Assembly (NCBI RefSeq): GCF_014650175.1
Contig: NZ_BMUL01000011.1
Location: forward strand, 1,841-65,840
DNA: 64,000 bases
Reading direction: 5' to 3'
Source of the DNA: Streptomyces termitum
Lineage (GTDB): Bacteria > Actinomycetota > Actinomycetes > Streptomycetales > Streptomycetaceae
Made by a program: the position numbers and the translations under genes. Within the stretch, counting starts at the first letter, position 1, and each line of letters opens with the position of its first letter. Positions 42,117-49,596 of the stretch are shown here, in pieces. The notes beneath the pieces were generated by a model. It searched no databases and was not told the DNA's origin. It was given only the letters and a program-made list of their open reading frames with translations.

Positions 42117-43430
42117 TCAGCGGGTGCGGCGGGCCAGGCGGCGCCACGGGGTGAAGGTGAAGACCGCGCCGCCGAGGAGGATCGCGGTGCCCGCGACCAG
42201 GCCGAGGGCGCGCAGGGTGCCGTCGTCCTCGGCGCCGGTCTGGGCGAGGTCGCCCCCGCCGCCGGAACCCGAGCCGGAGCCCGAACCGGAACCGGAGGGG
42301 CCGGTCGCGCCGCCGTCGCCGGAGCCGGAGGCGCCGCCGGACTGGGCGGTGGTGTCGAGGGTGAGGGAGGCGGTGGCCGCGCCCTTCACCGTGCAGGGGA
42401 TCTTGATGGGGTCGGCGCCCGGGGCGAGGGTGACGGTGATGGTGAGGGTGCCCGGCGAGAGGGTGGCCCTGCCGGTGGCGCCGGGCCGGTAGGTGCCCTT
42501 CATGTCGGTGAGGCTCACCGGGTCGTTCATCTTGAGCGCGGTGGGGTTGGGGGCGCCGGTGACCTTGACGGTGCCGCTGTCGCCGCCGCCGATCGTGATG
42601 TCCATGCTGGGCGTGAGGGCCTTCGCGGGCAGCGGTGCCGGGCTCGGCATGACGCCCTTGGCCGTCTTGACCGTGAGGTCGTACGCGCCGCCGTTCTTCT
42701 TCGCGTTGATGATCACCTTGGACTGGATGGCCTCCGGTCCCGGCGAGGTGCAGGCGAAGGCCACCGCGACCTCCTTGCCCGGGAAGTCGGTCTGCCCGCC
42801 GGAGCCGCCGCTCGTGGAACCGCCGCTCGCGGAGCCGCCGGAGGCCGTGGAGCCGCCGCCGTCCGAGCCGCCGCCGGAGCCTCCGGCCGCGCTCACCTTG
42901 ATGGTGGCGCCGACCGGGACCGCCCCCTTGGGGGTGCACTTGGTGTCGGTGGAGATCGGCTTCGACACGTTGATCTTGTACGCGTCGGGCGTCAGCGTGA
43001 CGTCGCCGGCCCGGGTCAGCTTGAGGGAGCCCTTCATCTCCGACAGCCGCATGTCGGTGTTCTTGGGGATCGGCGGATTGCTGCGGGGGCCCTGCACGGC
43101 GAGGGTCCCGCTCTGCGCGCCGCCGACCTTGACGGTGCCGCTGGGCTGGACGGTGTCCGCCCCGAGGTCGATGAAGCCGGGGTTCTTGGAGGCCGGTTTC
43201 ACGGTCTTCCACACGACCTCGACGGTGTCGCCGACCTCGGCGGTGGCGGGGGCGGTGACCAGGACGGTCGTGGTGCCCTGGACCGGCGGCAGACCGGAGA
43301 CCGACGGCGGGACGCACTCCGTCGGGAACGAGATCTGGGCGGCCTGCGCGGGACCGGCGGAAAGCAGGATCCCCGCGCCGCCGAGCATCAGCGCGATCCC
43401 GGCCGCGCTCATCCTCCGTTGCGTGCTCAC
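42117..43430 (-). CDS. Secreted surface protein with LAQTG sorting signal
   Basis: A 437-residue exported protein. A signal peptide is followed by mature AAQISFPTECVPPSV. Two Cys-containing beta-rich modules (about 33-165 and 215-360) are separated by a Gly/Ser linker (GGSGGGSDGGGSTASGG). A second Gly/Ser tract precedes LAQTG, then a hydrophobic helix (ALGLVAGTAILLGGAVFTF) and the basic end RRLARRTR. LAxTG is the sortase E motif in Streptomyces, so covalent wall attachment is expected. GTG 43430 has AAGGGA upstream and overlaps the preceding stop by 4 bases. The function is unknown. Confidence 0.82.
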   Translation of the reverse strand: MSTQRRMSAAGIALMLGGAGILLSAGPAQAAQISFPTECVPPSVSGLPPVQGTTTVLVTAPATAEVGDTVEVVWKTVKPASKNPGFIDLGADTVQPSGTVKVGGAQSGTLAVQGPRSNPPIPKNTDMRLSEMKGSLKLTRAGDVTLTPDAYKINVSKPISTDTKCTPKGAVPVGATIKVSAAGGSGGGSDGGGSTASGGSASGGSTSGGSGGQTDFPGKEVAVAFACTSPGPEAIQSKVIINAKKNGGAYDLTVKTAKGVMPSPAPLPAKALTPSMDITIGGGDSGTVKVTGAPNPTALKMNDPVSLTDMKGTYRPGATGRATLSPGTLTITVTLAPGADPIKIPCTVKGAATASLTLDTTAQSGGASGSGDGGATGPSGSGSGSGSGSGGGGDLAQTGAEDDGTLRALGLVAGTAILLGGAVFTFTPWRRLARRTR

Positions 43431-44479
43431 GAATGTCCCTTCGTCGTCGTCTGACTGTTCTCGAACGGTGCGGAGTCGGGGAGGAACCACGGCAGGACCG
43501 CCGTGGCCGTCCCGGGGCCGTCCGCGTCCGCTCGCGCGGGTACGGGGACGGGGTCTCGGTTCCGGCCGCCGGCGCGGTCGACGAGGACCATGCCGATCCG
43601 GAAGAGGGCGGCGGGCACGACCACGGCGAGCAGGATCCAGAAGAGGACCACGCCCCAGGGCCGGCCGACCCGCCAGGGCTGTTCGGCCAGGAGCTTCCCG
43701 TCGTGCGAGACGGTGACCCGGTAGGCGCCGTGGGCACCGGCGGAGAGCTCGACGGGCAGCTCGATCCGCGCCTTCTGCCCCGGCTGGACGGTGCCGCGCC
43801 ACCGGCGCTCCTCGTCGGTGGCGGCGAGCACGCCCTCGGCGGTGCCGACCAGGAAGACGGGGTCGCGGACGGGGGCGGAGCCGAGGTTGCCGACGGTGAG
43901 GACGAGGGTGCGCGAGGGCGGCGAGCCGAACCAGGTCAGGAGCCCGCCGGAGCCTTCGAGGCGGGCGGCGGCGAGGAGGGCGAGGCGGCCGGTGCCGGCG
44001 CCTTCGGGGAGCGGGGCGGTGGGGTGCCCGGTCACCGTGAGGGCGGCGTCCACGACGTCCTGCTGTCCTGTCACGCCGGAGACGTGCACGACGCAGGGGC
44101 AGGGCTTGGGCGGGGCGGCGACCGGCAGCTTGACGCTGAAGGCGCCGCGCGGGTCGACGGTGGCGGCCCGGCCGTCGGTGTTGGCGCAGGAGTTGGTGCC
44201 GCCGACGACGCCCTTCTCGGGCGTGCCCTGCCCGCAGAGCAGCACCATCAGCAGCGCGCCGGCCTTCCAGCCGGTGCCGCTGACGGTGATCTCGCCGCCC
44301 TTCGGCGCCTCGCCCCGCGAGACGGCGACGGCCGGACCGGCGGCGGCCGTGGCGGGCGCCGCCGGGAGCACCGGCAGGAGGACGAGGGCGAGCGCCGCGA
44401 GGAGGGCGGCGAGGCCCTGTCCGGCGGAGATCCGCCGGACAGGACCCAGGGCCGTACGGGGACGGGCGGCCGTGCTCAT
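43427..44479 (-). CDS. Secreted, membrane-anchored protein of surface operon
   Basis: A 350-residue protein. The signal/anchor region (about 20-47) is followed by an Ig-like segment (GGEITVSGTGWKAGALLMVLLCG, typical of neocarzinostatin-like or IPT folds) with paired Cys residues. A second beta domain, a C-terminal helix near 280-300 (VVLFWILLAVVVPAALF) and a short cytoplasmic tail complete it. It overlaps its neighbours by 4 bases on both sides. It has no enzymatic motif. It is probably a surface-exposed partner of the sortase substrates. Confidence 0.75.
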   Translation of the reverse strand: MSTAARPRTALGPVRRISAGQGLAALLAALALVLLPVLPAAPATAAAGPAVAVSRGEAPKGGEITVSGTGWKAGALLMVLLCGQGTPEKGVVGGTNSCANTDGRAATVDPRGAFSVKLPVAAPPKPCPCVVHVSGVTGQQDVVDAALTVTGHPTAPLPEGAGTGRLALLAAARLEGSGGLLTWFGSPPSRTLVLTVGNLGSAPVRDPVFLVGTAEGVLAATDEERRWRGTVQPGQKARIELPVELSAGAHGAYRVTVSHDGKLLAEQPWRVGRPWGVVLFWILLAVVVPAALFRIGMVLVDRAGGRNRDPVPVPARADADGPGTATAVLPWFLPDSAPFENSQTTTKGHS

Positions 44480-45324
44480 GCGGGGGCTCCCTTCGTACGG
44501 ACCCGGATCCGGGCGCGGCGCCGGCCCGGGTCCCGGCGGCGCGCCGCGCGCACCCCGGCGGCGGCCGCCGCGAGGAGCAGCGCGCCGCCGCCGGCGAGGG
44601 CGGGCGCGGAGGCGAAGACGGCGCCGGTGGCGGCGGTGGCCGGGGCGGCGCCGGGGACGGTGGCGGTGAGCCGGACCGTGACGGAGTCGAGGGCGGGCGG
44701 GTCGGGCCAGGGCTCGGTGCGGTCGGCGCGCTCGCCGGGGCGGAGGGTGAGCGGCAGGGCGCGGGCGGGGCGGTCGAGGAGGGTGCCGAGGAGGCCGTCG
44801 GCGCGGACCGCGAGGCGGGGGGCTTCGAGGACGGTGCTGCCCCGGTTGACCAGGGTGTAGTGGAGGGTGCCGGTGGCCCGGTCGACACGGGCGTCCTCGA
44901 CGGCGAGGGCGGCGAGGCGGGCGCCGCTGACCTTGAGCCGCAGGGCGACCTCGGTCCGCCGGCCGGCGGCCGACGCCCGTACCGTGCCCCGGTGGTCGCC
45001 GGGCGGGGTGTCGGCGGCCACGGTGACCGCGAAGGGCACGTCGGCGCGGGTCCGGGCGGGCACGGTGACGGTGCGGGCGGCGAAGGAGACGGCGGCGGGG
45101 CCGGTGGCGGTGAGGGTGACGGTGAGCGGGCCGGGGCCGGGGTTGGTGACGGAGAGCGCGTCCTCCAGGACGCTCCCGGCGGGCCCTTCGAGGTAGGCGT
45201 ACGGCCGTCCGGCGGCGGGCGCGGCCGTCCAGCCGGGGGCGGCGAGGGCGGGGGCCGGGGCCAGTGCCGGGAGGGCGAGGGCGGCGAGGGCGGCGGCGAG
45301 GAGGGCGGGGCGGCGGGCGGTCAT
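44476..45324 (-). CDS. Secreted, membrane-anchored protein with NEW3/alpha-galactosidase-like beta domain
   Basis: A 282-residue protein. The signal peptide (MTARRPALLAAALAALALPA) precedes a domain with YAYLEGPAGSVLEDALSVTNPGPGPLTVTL and VPARTRADVPFAVTVAADTPPGDHRGTVRA. This pattern is common in WxL/COG1470-type predicted membrane proteins. A second beta segment (LHYTLVNRGSTVLEAPRLAV), a C-terminal helix (about 240-258) and a basic tail follow. It overlaps the genes on both sides by 4 bases. I infer a surface scaffolding role. No catalytic motif is seen. Confidence 0.75.
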   Translation of the reverse strand: MTARRPALLAAALAALALPALAPAPALAAPGWTAAPAAGRPYAYLEGPAGSVLEDALSVTNPGPGPLTVTLTATGPAAVSFAARTVTVPARTRADVPFAVTVAADTPPGDHRGTVRASAAGRRTEVALRLKVSGARLAALAVEDARVDRATGTLHYTLVNRGSTVLEAPRLAVRADGLLGTLLDRPARALPLTLRPGERADRTEPWPDPPALDSVTVRLTATVPGAAPATAATGAVFASAPALAGGGALLLAAAAAGVRAARRRDPGRRRARIRVRTKGAPA

Positions 45325-46013
45325 CGGCGGGCCGGGCGGGGGCGTCGGGTGAGCCAGAGGAGGCCGCCCGCGCCGCCGAGGAGGACGGTGCCGCCGAGGA
45401 GGCCGAGGGCGGTGGTGGCGGAGGTGCCGCCGGTGCGGGGGAGTTCGCCGCCGGGCAGGGCCCCGGGCGCGGCGGGCGGGTCGGCCGAGACGCCGGTGAC
45501 GGTCAGGGAGAGGGAGGGCGCGGGCTTGTCGCCGGGGGTGCACAGGGCGGCGTCCATGCCGAGGGCGTGGACGGTGAGGAGGCCGGCGGTGAAGGTGACC
45601 GTGCCGTCCTTCTTCGGCGTGTAGGTGCCGGTGAGGGTGCCGATCCTGATGGGGGTCATGGCGGGGATCGCGGCGGCGTTGGGGGTACCGGTGACCTTGA
45701 CGGTGCCGCTGTCGGCGCCGCCGAGGACGAGTTCGGCGCGGGGGGTCATGACGCCCTTGGGGAGTTCGACGGGGCTGTCGGAGACGCCCTTGTCGAAGGT
45801 CATGGTGATCGCGTAGCCGTTCCCCCGGCGCTCGGCCGTGATGTCCACGGGCGAGACGGCGTTCCGGTCGCCGATCTTGGTCTTGCAGCGGTACGCCACG
45901 TCGACGACCTCGGCACGGGCGGCCGGGGCGGCGGCCAGGCCGGCCGGTCCCCAGACCGCGACGGCGGCCGCGAGCACGGCGGCCGCCCTCCTCCGGTTCG
46001 GCTTCTTGGACAC
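45321..46013 (-). CDS. Secreted surface protein with LPRTG sorting signal
   Basis: A 230-residue protein, first gene of the operon. The signal peptide is MSKKPNRRRAAAVLAAAVAV, then one Cys-containing module (about 37-175) similar to those of the LAQTG protein (shared GGADSGTVKVTG.PN, GTYTPKKDGTVTF and a late Cys). A Pro-rich stretch is followed by LPRTG, a helix (ALGLLGGTVLLGGAGGLLWL) and RRPRPARR. It is a probable sortase substrate. The 243-nt upstream spacer has repeated GAACGGCCGGGCGGGG sequence but no clear promoter. Confidence 0.82.
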   Translation of the reverse strand: MSKKPNRRRAAAVLAAAVAVWGPAGLAAAPAARAEVVDVAYRCKTKIGDRNAVSPVDITAERRGNGYAITMTFDKGVSDSPVELPKGVMTPRAELVLGGADSGTVKVTGTPNAAAIPAMTPIRIGTLTGTYTPKKDGTVTFTAGLLTVHALGMDAALCTPGDKPAPSLSLTVTGVSADPPAAPGALPGGELPRTGGTSATTALGLLGGTVLLGGAGGLLWLTRRPRPARR

Positions 46014-46256
46014 CCTGGACCCCTCACCGCACGGAACTGACGGTCTTTCAGATTGGGCGTCAAGGTACGCCCGGGGTCCCGCGGAGGGAAGAAGGGCGAC
46101 GGTGAAAGTCCTGCGGGGGCGGCGGCGGACCGGGCGGCGAGGGGCGCCGCGCGGGCGAACGGCCGGGCGGGGCGGGGGCCGGGGCGGCGAACGGCCGGGC
46201 GGGGGCGGGCGTCGTACGGGCGAGCGCGGGAGCGGGCCGGGCGGGACCGCGAACGG

Positions 46257-46676
46257 TCAGGCAGGAGCGGAGAGTTCGGCCCAGACCGTCTTGCCGGGGG
46301 CGCCCGGGACGCGCTCGACGCCCCAGTCGCGGCAGAGCCGCTGCACGATGAACATGCCGTGCCCGCCCGGCCGTCCGGCCCGGTGCGGGGTGCGCGGGGC
46401 GGGCTGGCCCGCGCCCCGGTCGGTGACCTCCAGGCGGACGGTCCCGGGCAGCCGGAGCACCCGGAGCCGCTCGGGCCCCTCGGCGTGCAGGCAGGCGTTG
46501 GTGACGAGTTCGGAGACGACGAGGAGGACGTCCTCGGCGACGGCCCGGCGGTCGGCGGTGGCGGCGGGCAGCCAGCCCCACTCGGTCAGGGCGGTGCGGG
46601 TGAAGTCGCGGGCGAGGGGCACGGTGCCGCTGGTCTCGCCGAGCGCGAGCGTACGGACGTCGGAAGCCAGGTCCAT
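46257..46676 (-). CDS. Anti-sigma factor-type histidine-kinase-like ATPase
   Basis: A 139-residue RsbW/SpoIIAB-like protein. The HATPase N box is LLVVSELVTNACLHAEG, the G1-like box is LEVTDRGAGQP, and a short G2-like HGMFIVQRLCRDWGVE is present. Such proteins hold a sigma factor inactive and phosphorylate a STAS antagonist. Both possible partners are adjacent (STAS gene 80 nt upstream on the same strand, sigma gene divergent). It may correspond to the anti-sigma factor of S. coelicolor SigI, but that is from memory of gene order. Confidence 0.88.
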   Translation of the reverse strand: MDLASDVRTLALGETSGTVPLARDFTRTALTEWGWLPAATADRRAVAEDVLLVVSELVTNACLHAEGPERLRVLRLPGTVRLEVTDRGAGQPAPRTPHRAGRPGGHGMFIVQRLCRDWGVERVPGAPGKTVWAELSAPA

Positions 46677-46755
46677 CAGCGTTTCACCTCACCGGTCGAC
46701 GAGACAGCAGGGGCGGGGAAGGGAGGGGCGGGTGCGGGCGGTGCGGGAGGGCGCG

Positions 46756-47133
46756 TCAGCCGGAGCCCGGCAGGGCCGTGGCGAGGGTGTCGTGCACGGT
46801 GAAGACGGCCTCCGCGCCGGTGATCCGGAAGACCCGGGCCACGGCGGGCCGCATGGCCACCAGGTGGACGGAGCCGCCGGCGGCCTCGGCCCGCAGCCGG
46901 GCGGCGAGGAGCACGTTGAGCCCGGTGGAGTCGCAGAAGCCGAGTCCGGCGCAGTCGACGACGAGCCGGCTGCGGCCGGCGTCGAGGGCCGCGTCGAGGG
47001 GCTCGCGCAGCAGCTCGGCGGTGTGGTGGTCGAGTTCGCCGACGGGGGCGACGAGCACCGCCCCGGTCCCGGCGTCCGAGGTCCCGACGCGCAGGCGCGC
47101 GGGCTGCGCGCTGCCGATGTGCTCGCGGTCCAT
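46756..47133 (-). CDS. STAS-domain anti-anti-sigma factor
   Basis: A 125-residue STAS protein (RsbV/SpoIIAA type). The core is VLVAPVGELDHHTAELLREPLDAAL, and the phosphorylatable Ser lies in VVDCAGLGFCDSTGLNVLLAARL. When unphosphorylated it would sequester the anti-sigma kinase encoded next to it. I chose ATG 47133 (MDREHIGSAQP), which has GAGGAGG directly upstream. The much longer upstream frame crosses the sigma gene and is a shadow. Confidence 0.9.
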   Translation of the reverse strand: MDREHIGSAQPARLRVGTSDAGTGAVLVAPVGELDHHTAELLREPLDAALDAGRSRLVVDCAGLGFCDSTGLNVLLAARLRAEAAGGSVHLVAMRPAVARVFRITGAEAVFTVHDTLATALPGSG

Positions 47134-47335
47134 GACCCTCCTCGCTCGACTCGGTCGAACCCTACCGGCGACGCCGCTTCCGGCGCACACAAGCCCCATA
47201 CAGAACCACCCATACCGGATAATTGCCACTTGCAACGATCGCCGCCGACCAGGTAGGGCTAGTAAGGAACACCCGATCCAGCCGGCTTTGGAGGCGCCGC
47301 ACACCGCACCGGACACCCGCCCGAGGAGGAGACTC

Positions 47336-48229
47336 ATGTCACCCCGGCTCGACGCCCCGCGCACCCCCACCGCGCCGTCGACACCAGCCCTTCCCCGCTT
47401 CGACGACCCCATGCCCGACCCGGTCCCGGCCCTGGACGGCCCCCTCGACAAGGTCGCCCCCGCCGACGCGCGCGCCCTGTCGAAGGACCTCTTCGCCCGC
47501 CTCGCCGCACTGGAGGAGGGCACCCACGAGTACGCGTACGTCCGCAACACCCTGGTCGAGCTCAACCTGGCCCTGGTCCGCTTCGCCGCCGCCCGCTTCG
47601 GCACCCGCAGCGAACCCATGGAGGACATCGTCCAGGTCGGCACCATCGGCCTCATCAAGGCCATCGACCGCTTCGAGCTCGCGCGCGGCGTGGAGTTCCC
47701 CACCTTCGCGATGCCGACCATCATCGGCGAGATCAAGCGCTTCTTCCGCGACACCTCCTGGTCCGTGCACGTGCCCCGCCGGCTCCAGGAGCTCCGCCTC
47801 GACCTGGCGCGCGCCCGCGACACCCTCTCCCAGCGGCTCGACCGCTCCCCCACCGTCGCCGAACTCGCGGCCGAACTCGGCCGCACCGAGGACGAGATCG
47901 TCGAGGGCATGGCCGCCAGCAACGCCTACACCGCGGCCTCGCTCGACGCCCAGGCCGAGGAGGACGACGGCGGACCGCACGAGACCGCCCTCGCCGACCG
48001 CCTCGGCTACGAGGACCACGGCCTGGCCGGCATCGAGTACATCGCCTCCCTCAAGCCGATGATCGCCTCGCTGCCCGAACGCGAACGGCTCATCCTCTCC
48101 CTCCGGTTCGTCACCGGGCTCACCCAGTCCGAGATCGGCGCCGAGCTCGGCATCTCCCAGATGCACGTCTCCCGGCTGCTCTCCCGCACCCTCGCCCGGC
48201 TGCGCCGCGGCCTGACCCTGGAGGAATGA
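47336..48229 (+). CDS. SigB/SigF-family RNA polymerase sigma factor
   Basis: A 297-residue sigma-70 group 3 factor. Region 2 is EPMEDIVQVGTIGLIKAIDRF then FPTFAMPTIIGEIKRFFRDTSWSVHVPRRLQE. Region 3 has RSPTVAELAAELGRTEDEIVEGM. Region 4 is LPERERLILSLRFVTGLTQSEIGAELGISQMHVSRLLSRTLARLRRG. The Pro-rich N-terminus is typical of Streptomyces SigB-like factors. GAGGAGGA precedes ATG 47336. It is divergent from its presumed regulators. A terminator with one bulge lies at 48310-48352. Confidence 0.94.
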   Translation: MSPRLDAPRTPTAPSTPALPRFDDPMPDPVPALDGPLDKVAPADARALSKDLFARLAALEEGTHEYAYVRNTLVELNLALVRFAAARFGTRSEPMEDIVQVGTIGLIKAIDRFELARGVEFPTFAMPTIIGEIKRFFRDTSWSVHVPRRLQELRLDLARARDTLSQRLDRSPTVAELAAELGRTEDEIVEGMAASNAYTAASLDAQAEEDDGGPHETALADRLGYEDHGLAGIEYIASLKPMIASLPERERLILSLRFVTGLTQSEIGAELGISQMHVSRLLSRTLARLRRGLTLEE

Positions 48230-48275
48230 CCCCCGCCGGTCCGGGAGTCCGTCCCGCCCCTCTGGAGGAATGACC
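48218..48275. repeat. 14-bp direct repeat at the end of the sigma gene
   Basis: CTGGAGGAATGACC occurs at 48218-48231 (last codons and stop of the sigma gene) and again at 48262-48275, 44 bp on. Confidence 0.85.
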
Positions 48276-48309
48276 TCCACCGCACCGCCGGAGACGCCAA
48301 AATGGCGGT

Positions 48310-48352
48310 GGAAAGGGCCCGTTCGCGGTCTTCGACCCGGGCGGGCCCTTCC
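48310..48352 (+). terminator. Terminator after sigma gene
   Basis: GGAAAGGGCCCG (48310-48321) pairs with CGGGCCCTTCC (48342-48352) apart from one bulged A. Confidence 0.65.
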
Positions 48353-48402
48353 GCGCGACCACCAGAAGGGGCACCGGGCCCGTGGATTCAGGGGGGAATC
48401 TC

Positions 48403-49596
48403 ATGGCTGCCGCCTACGCGGAACTGGAAGAACGGATGCGCGACCGGCTCGGCGGCCGGGAGTGCCTCTACGTGCCGTCCTGCCGCCTCGGCCTCTACCT
48501 CGCACTGCGCCACTGGTGCCCGCCCGGCGGCCGGGTCCTCATGTCGCCCGTCAACGACGACGTCATCTTCTTCGTCGTCCTCGCCGCCGGACTCCGCCCC
48601 GTCCAGGCGCCGCTCGACCCGCGCGACGGCTCCCTCGACCCGGCCGCCGTCCCCGACGCCGTCTGGTCCGGCCTCTCCGCCGTCCTCACCACCAACCTCT
48701 ACGGCAACCCCGACCCCGCGCCCGCGCTCCGCGACCGCTGCGACCGCCTCGGCATCCCCCTCCTGGAGGACGCCGCCCACGCCATCGGCAGCACCGTCGG
48801 CGGCCGGCCCGTCGGCGCCTGGGGCGACGCCGCCGTCTTCAGCCTCTCCAAGCACACCGGCGCCAAGACCGGCGGCTTCCTCGCCGTCGCCGACCCCGCC
48901 CTGCGCACCGGCCTCGCCGCCGAGCGCGACCGGCTGCTCCGCCCCGCCCGGCTCACCGGCGAACTCGCCTACCTGGCCCGGCCCCGCGCCGAGGCCGCCG
49001 CCCGCGCCCTGCGCGTCACCCCCGCCGTCCACGCCGCGCTGCGCGCCCTCGGCCGCCACGAACGGCCCGGCATCCGGATGCCGCTGCGCCCCGGCGAACT
49101 GGCCCGGGCCCTCGGCGCCGCCCCCGCCCTCGACCCCTTCCACTCCTGGATCCGGGTCGACCTGCACGACTACCGGCTCCGCCCCGGCGCCGCCCGCCTC
49201 GGCCGGGTCCGCCGCCGGCTGGCCGCCCTCGACGCCGTCCTCGACGCCCACCGCGCCGGCACCGCCCGCCTCCTCGCCAGCGAGTACGCCGGCCCGCCCG
49301 CCGGGGGCGCGGTCCAGCCCCTCTTCCGCGTCCCGCTGCTCGTCGAGGACCGGGACGCCGCCGTCGCCGCCCTCGCCCGCCGCCGGATCCCTGCCGGCTA
49401 CCTCTACGACCCGCCGCTCGACGCCTACGCCGGGGAGACCTTCACCGACCCCTCCCCCGCCCCCGGGCCCGCCGCCTGGTTCGCCCGGCACGCCCTGCCC
49501 GCCGACCCGCGCCGGGCCGCCGAGGTCCTCGCCGCGCTGCGCGCCGCCGGCATCCGGCCCGCCGCGTCCGCGCCCGCCCTCGGCGGCACCCGGTGA
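48403..49596 (+). CDS. DegT/DnrJ/EryC1/StrS-type PLP aminotransferase
   Basis: A 397-residue PLP enzyme of the sugar aminotransferase family. LLEDAAHAIGSTVGGRPVGAWGD carries the PLP-contacting Asp and His. FSLSKHTGAKTGGFLAV carries the Schiff-base Lys. Such enzymes aminate keto-sugars for amino-sugar polymers or antibiotics. I prefer ATG 48403, 7 nt after GGGGGG. GTG 48382 is in frame just upstream. The stop overlaps the flippase start (GTGA). With the following cluster it suggests an amino-sugar-containing exopolysaccharide. Confidence 0.87.
   Translation: MAAAYAELEERMRDRLGGRECLYVPSCRLGLYLALRHWCPPGGRVLMSPVNDDVIFFVVLAAGLRPVQAPLDPRDGSLDPAAVPDAVWSGLSAVLTTNLYGNPDPAPALRDRCDRLGIPLLEDAAHAIGSTVGGRPVGAWGDAAVFSLSKHTGAKTGGFLAVADPALRTGLAAERDRLLRPARLTGELAYLARPRAEAAARALRVTPAVHAALRALGRHERPGIRMPLRPGELARALGAAPALDPFHSWIRVDLHDYRLRPGAARLGRVRRRLAALDAVLDAHRAGTARLLASEYAGPPAGGAVQPLFRVPLLVEDRDAAVAALARRRIPAGYLYDPPLDAYAGETFTDPSPAPGPAAWFARHALPADPRRAAEVLAALRAAGIRPAASAPALGGTR

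Noticed and set aside
48270..49592. Extended N-terminus of the flippase from 48270
   Set aside because: That frame overlaps the aminotransferase and is Arg/Pro-rich shadow. The flippase starts at GTG 49593.
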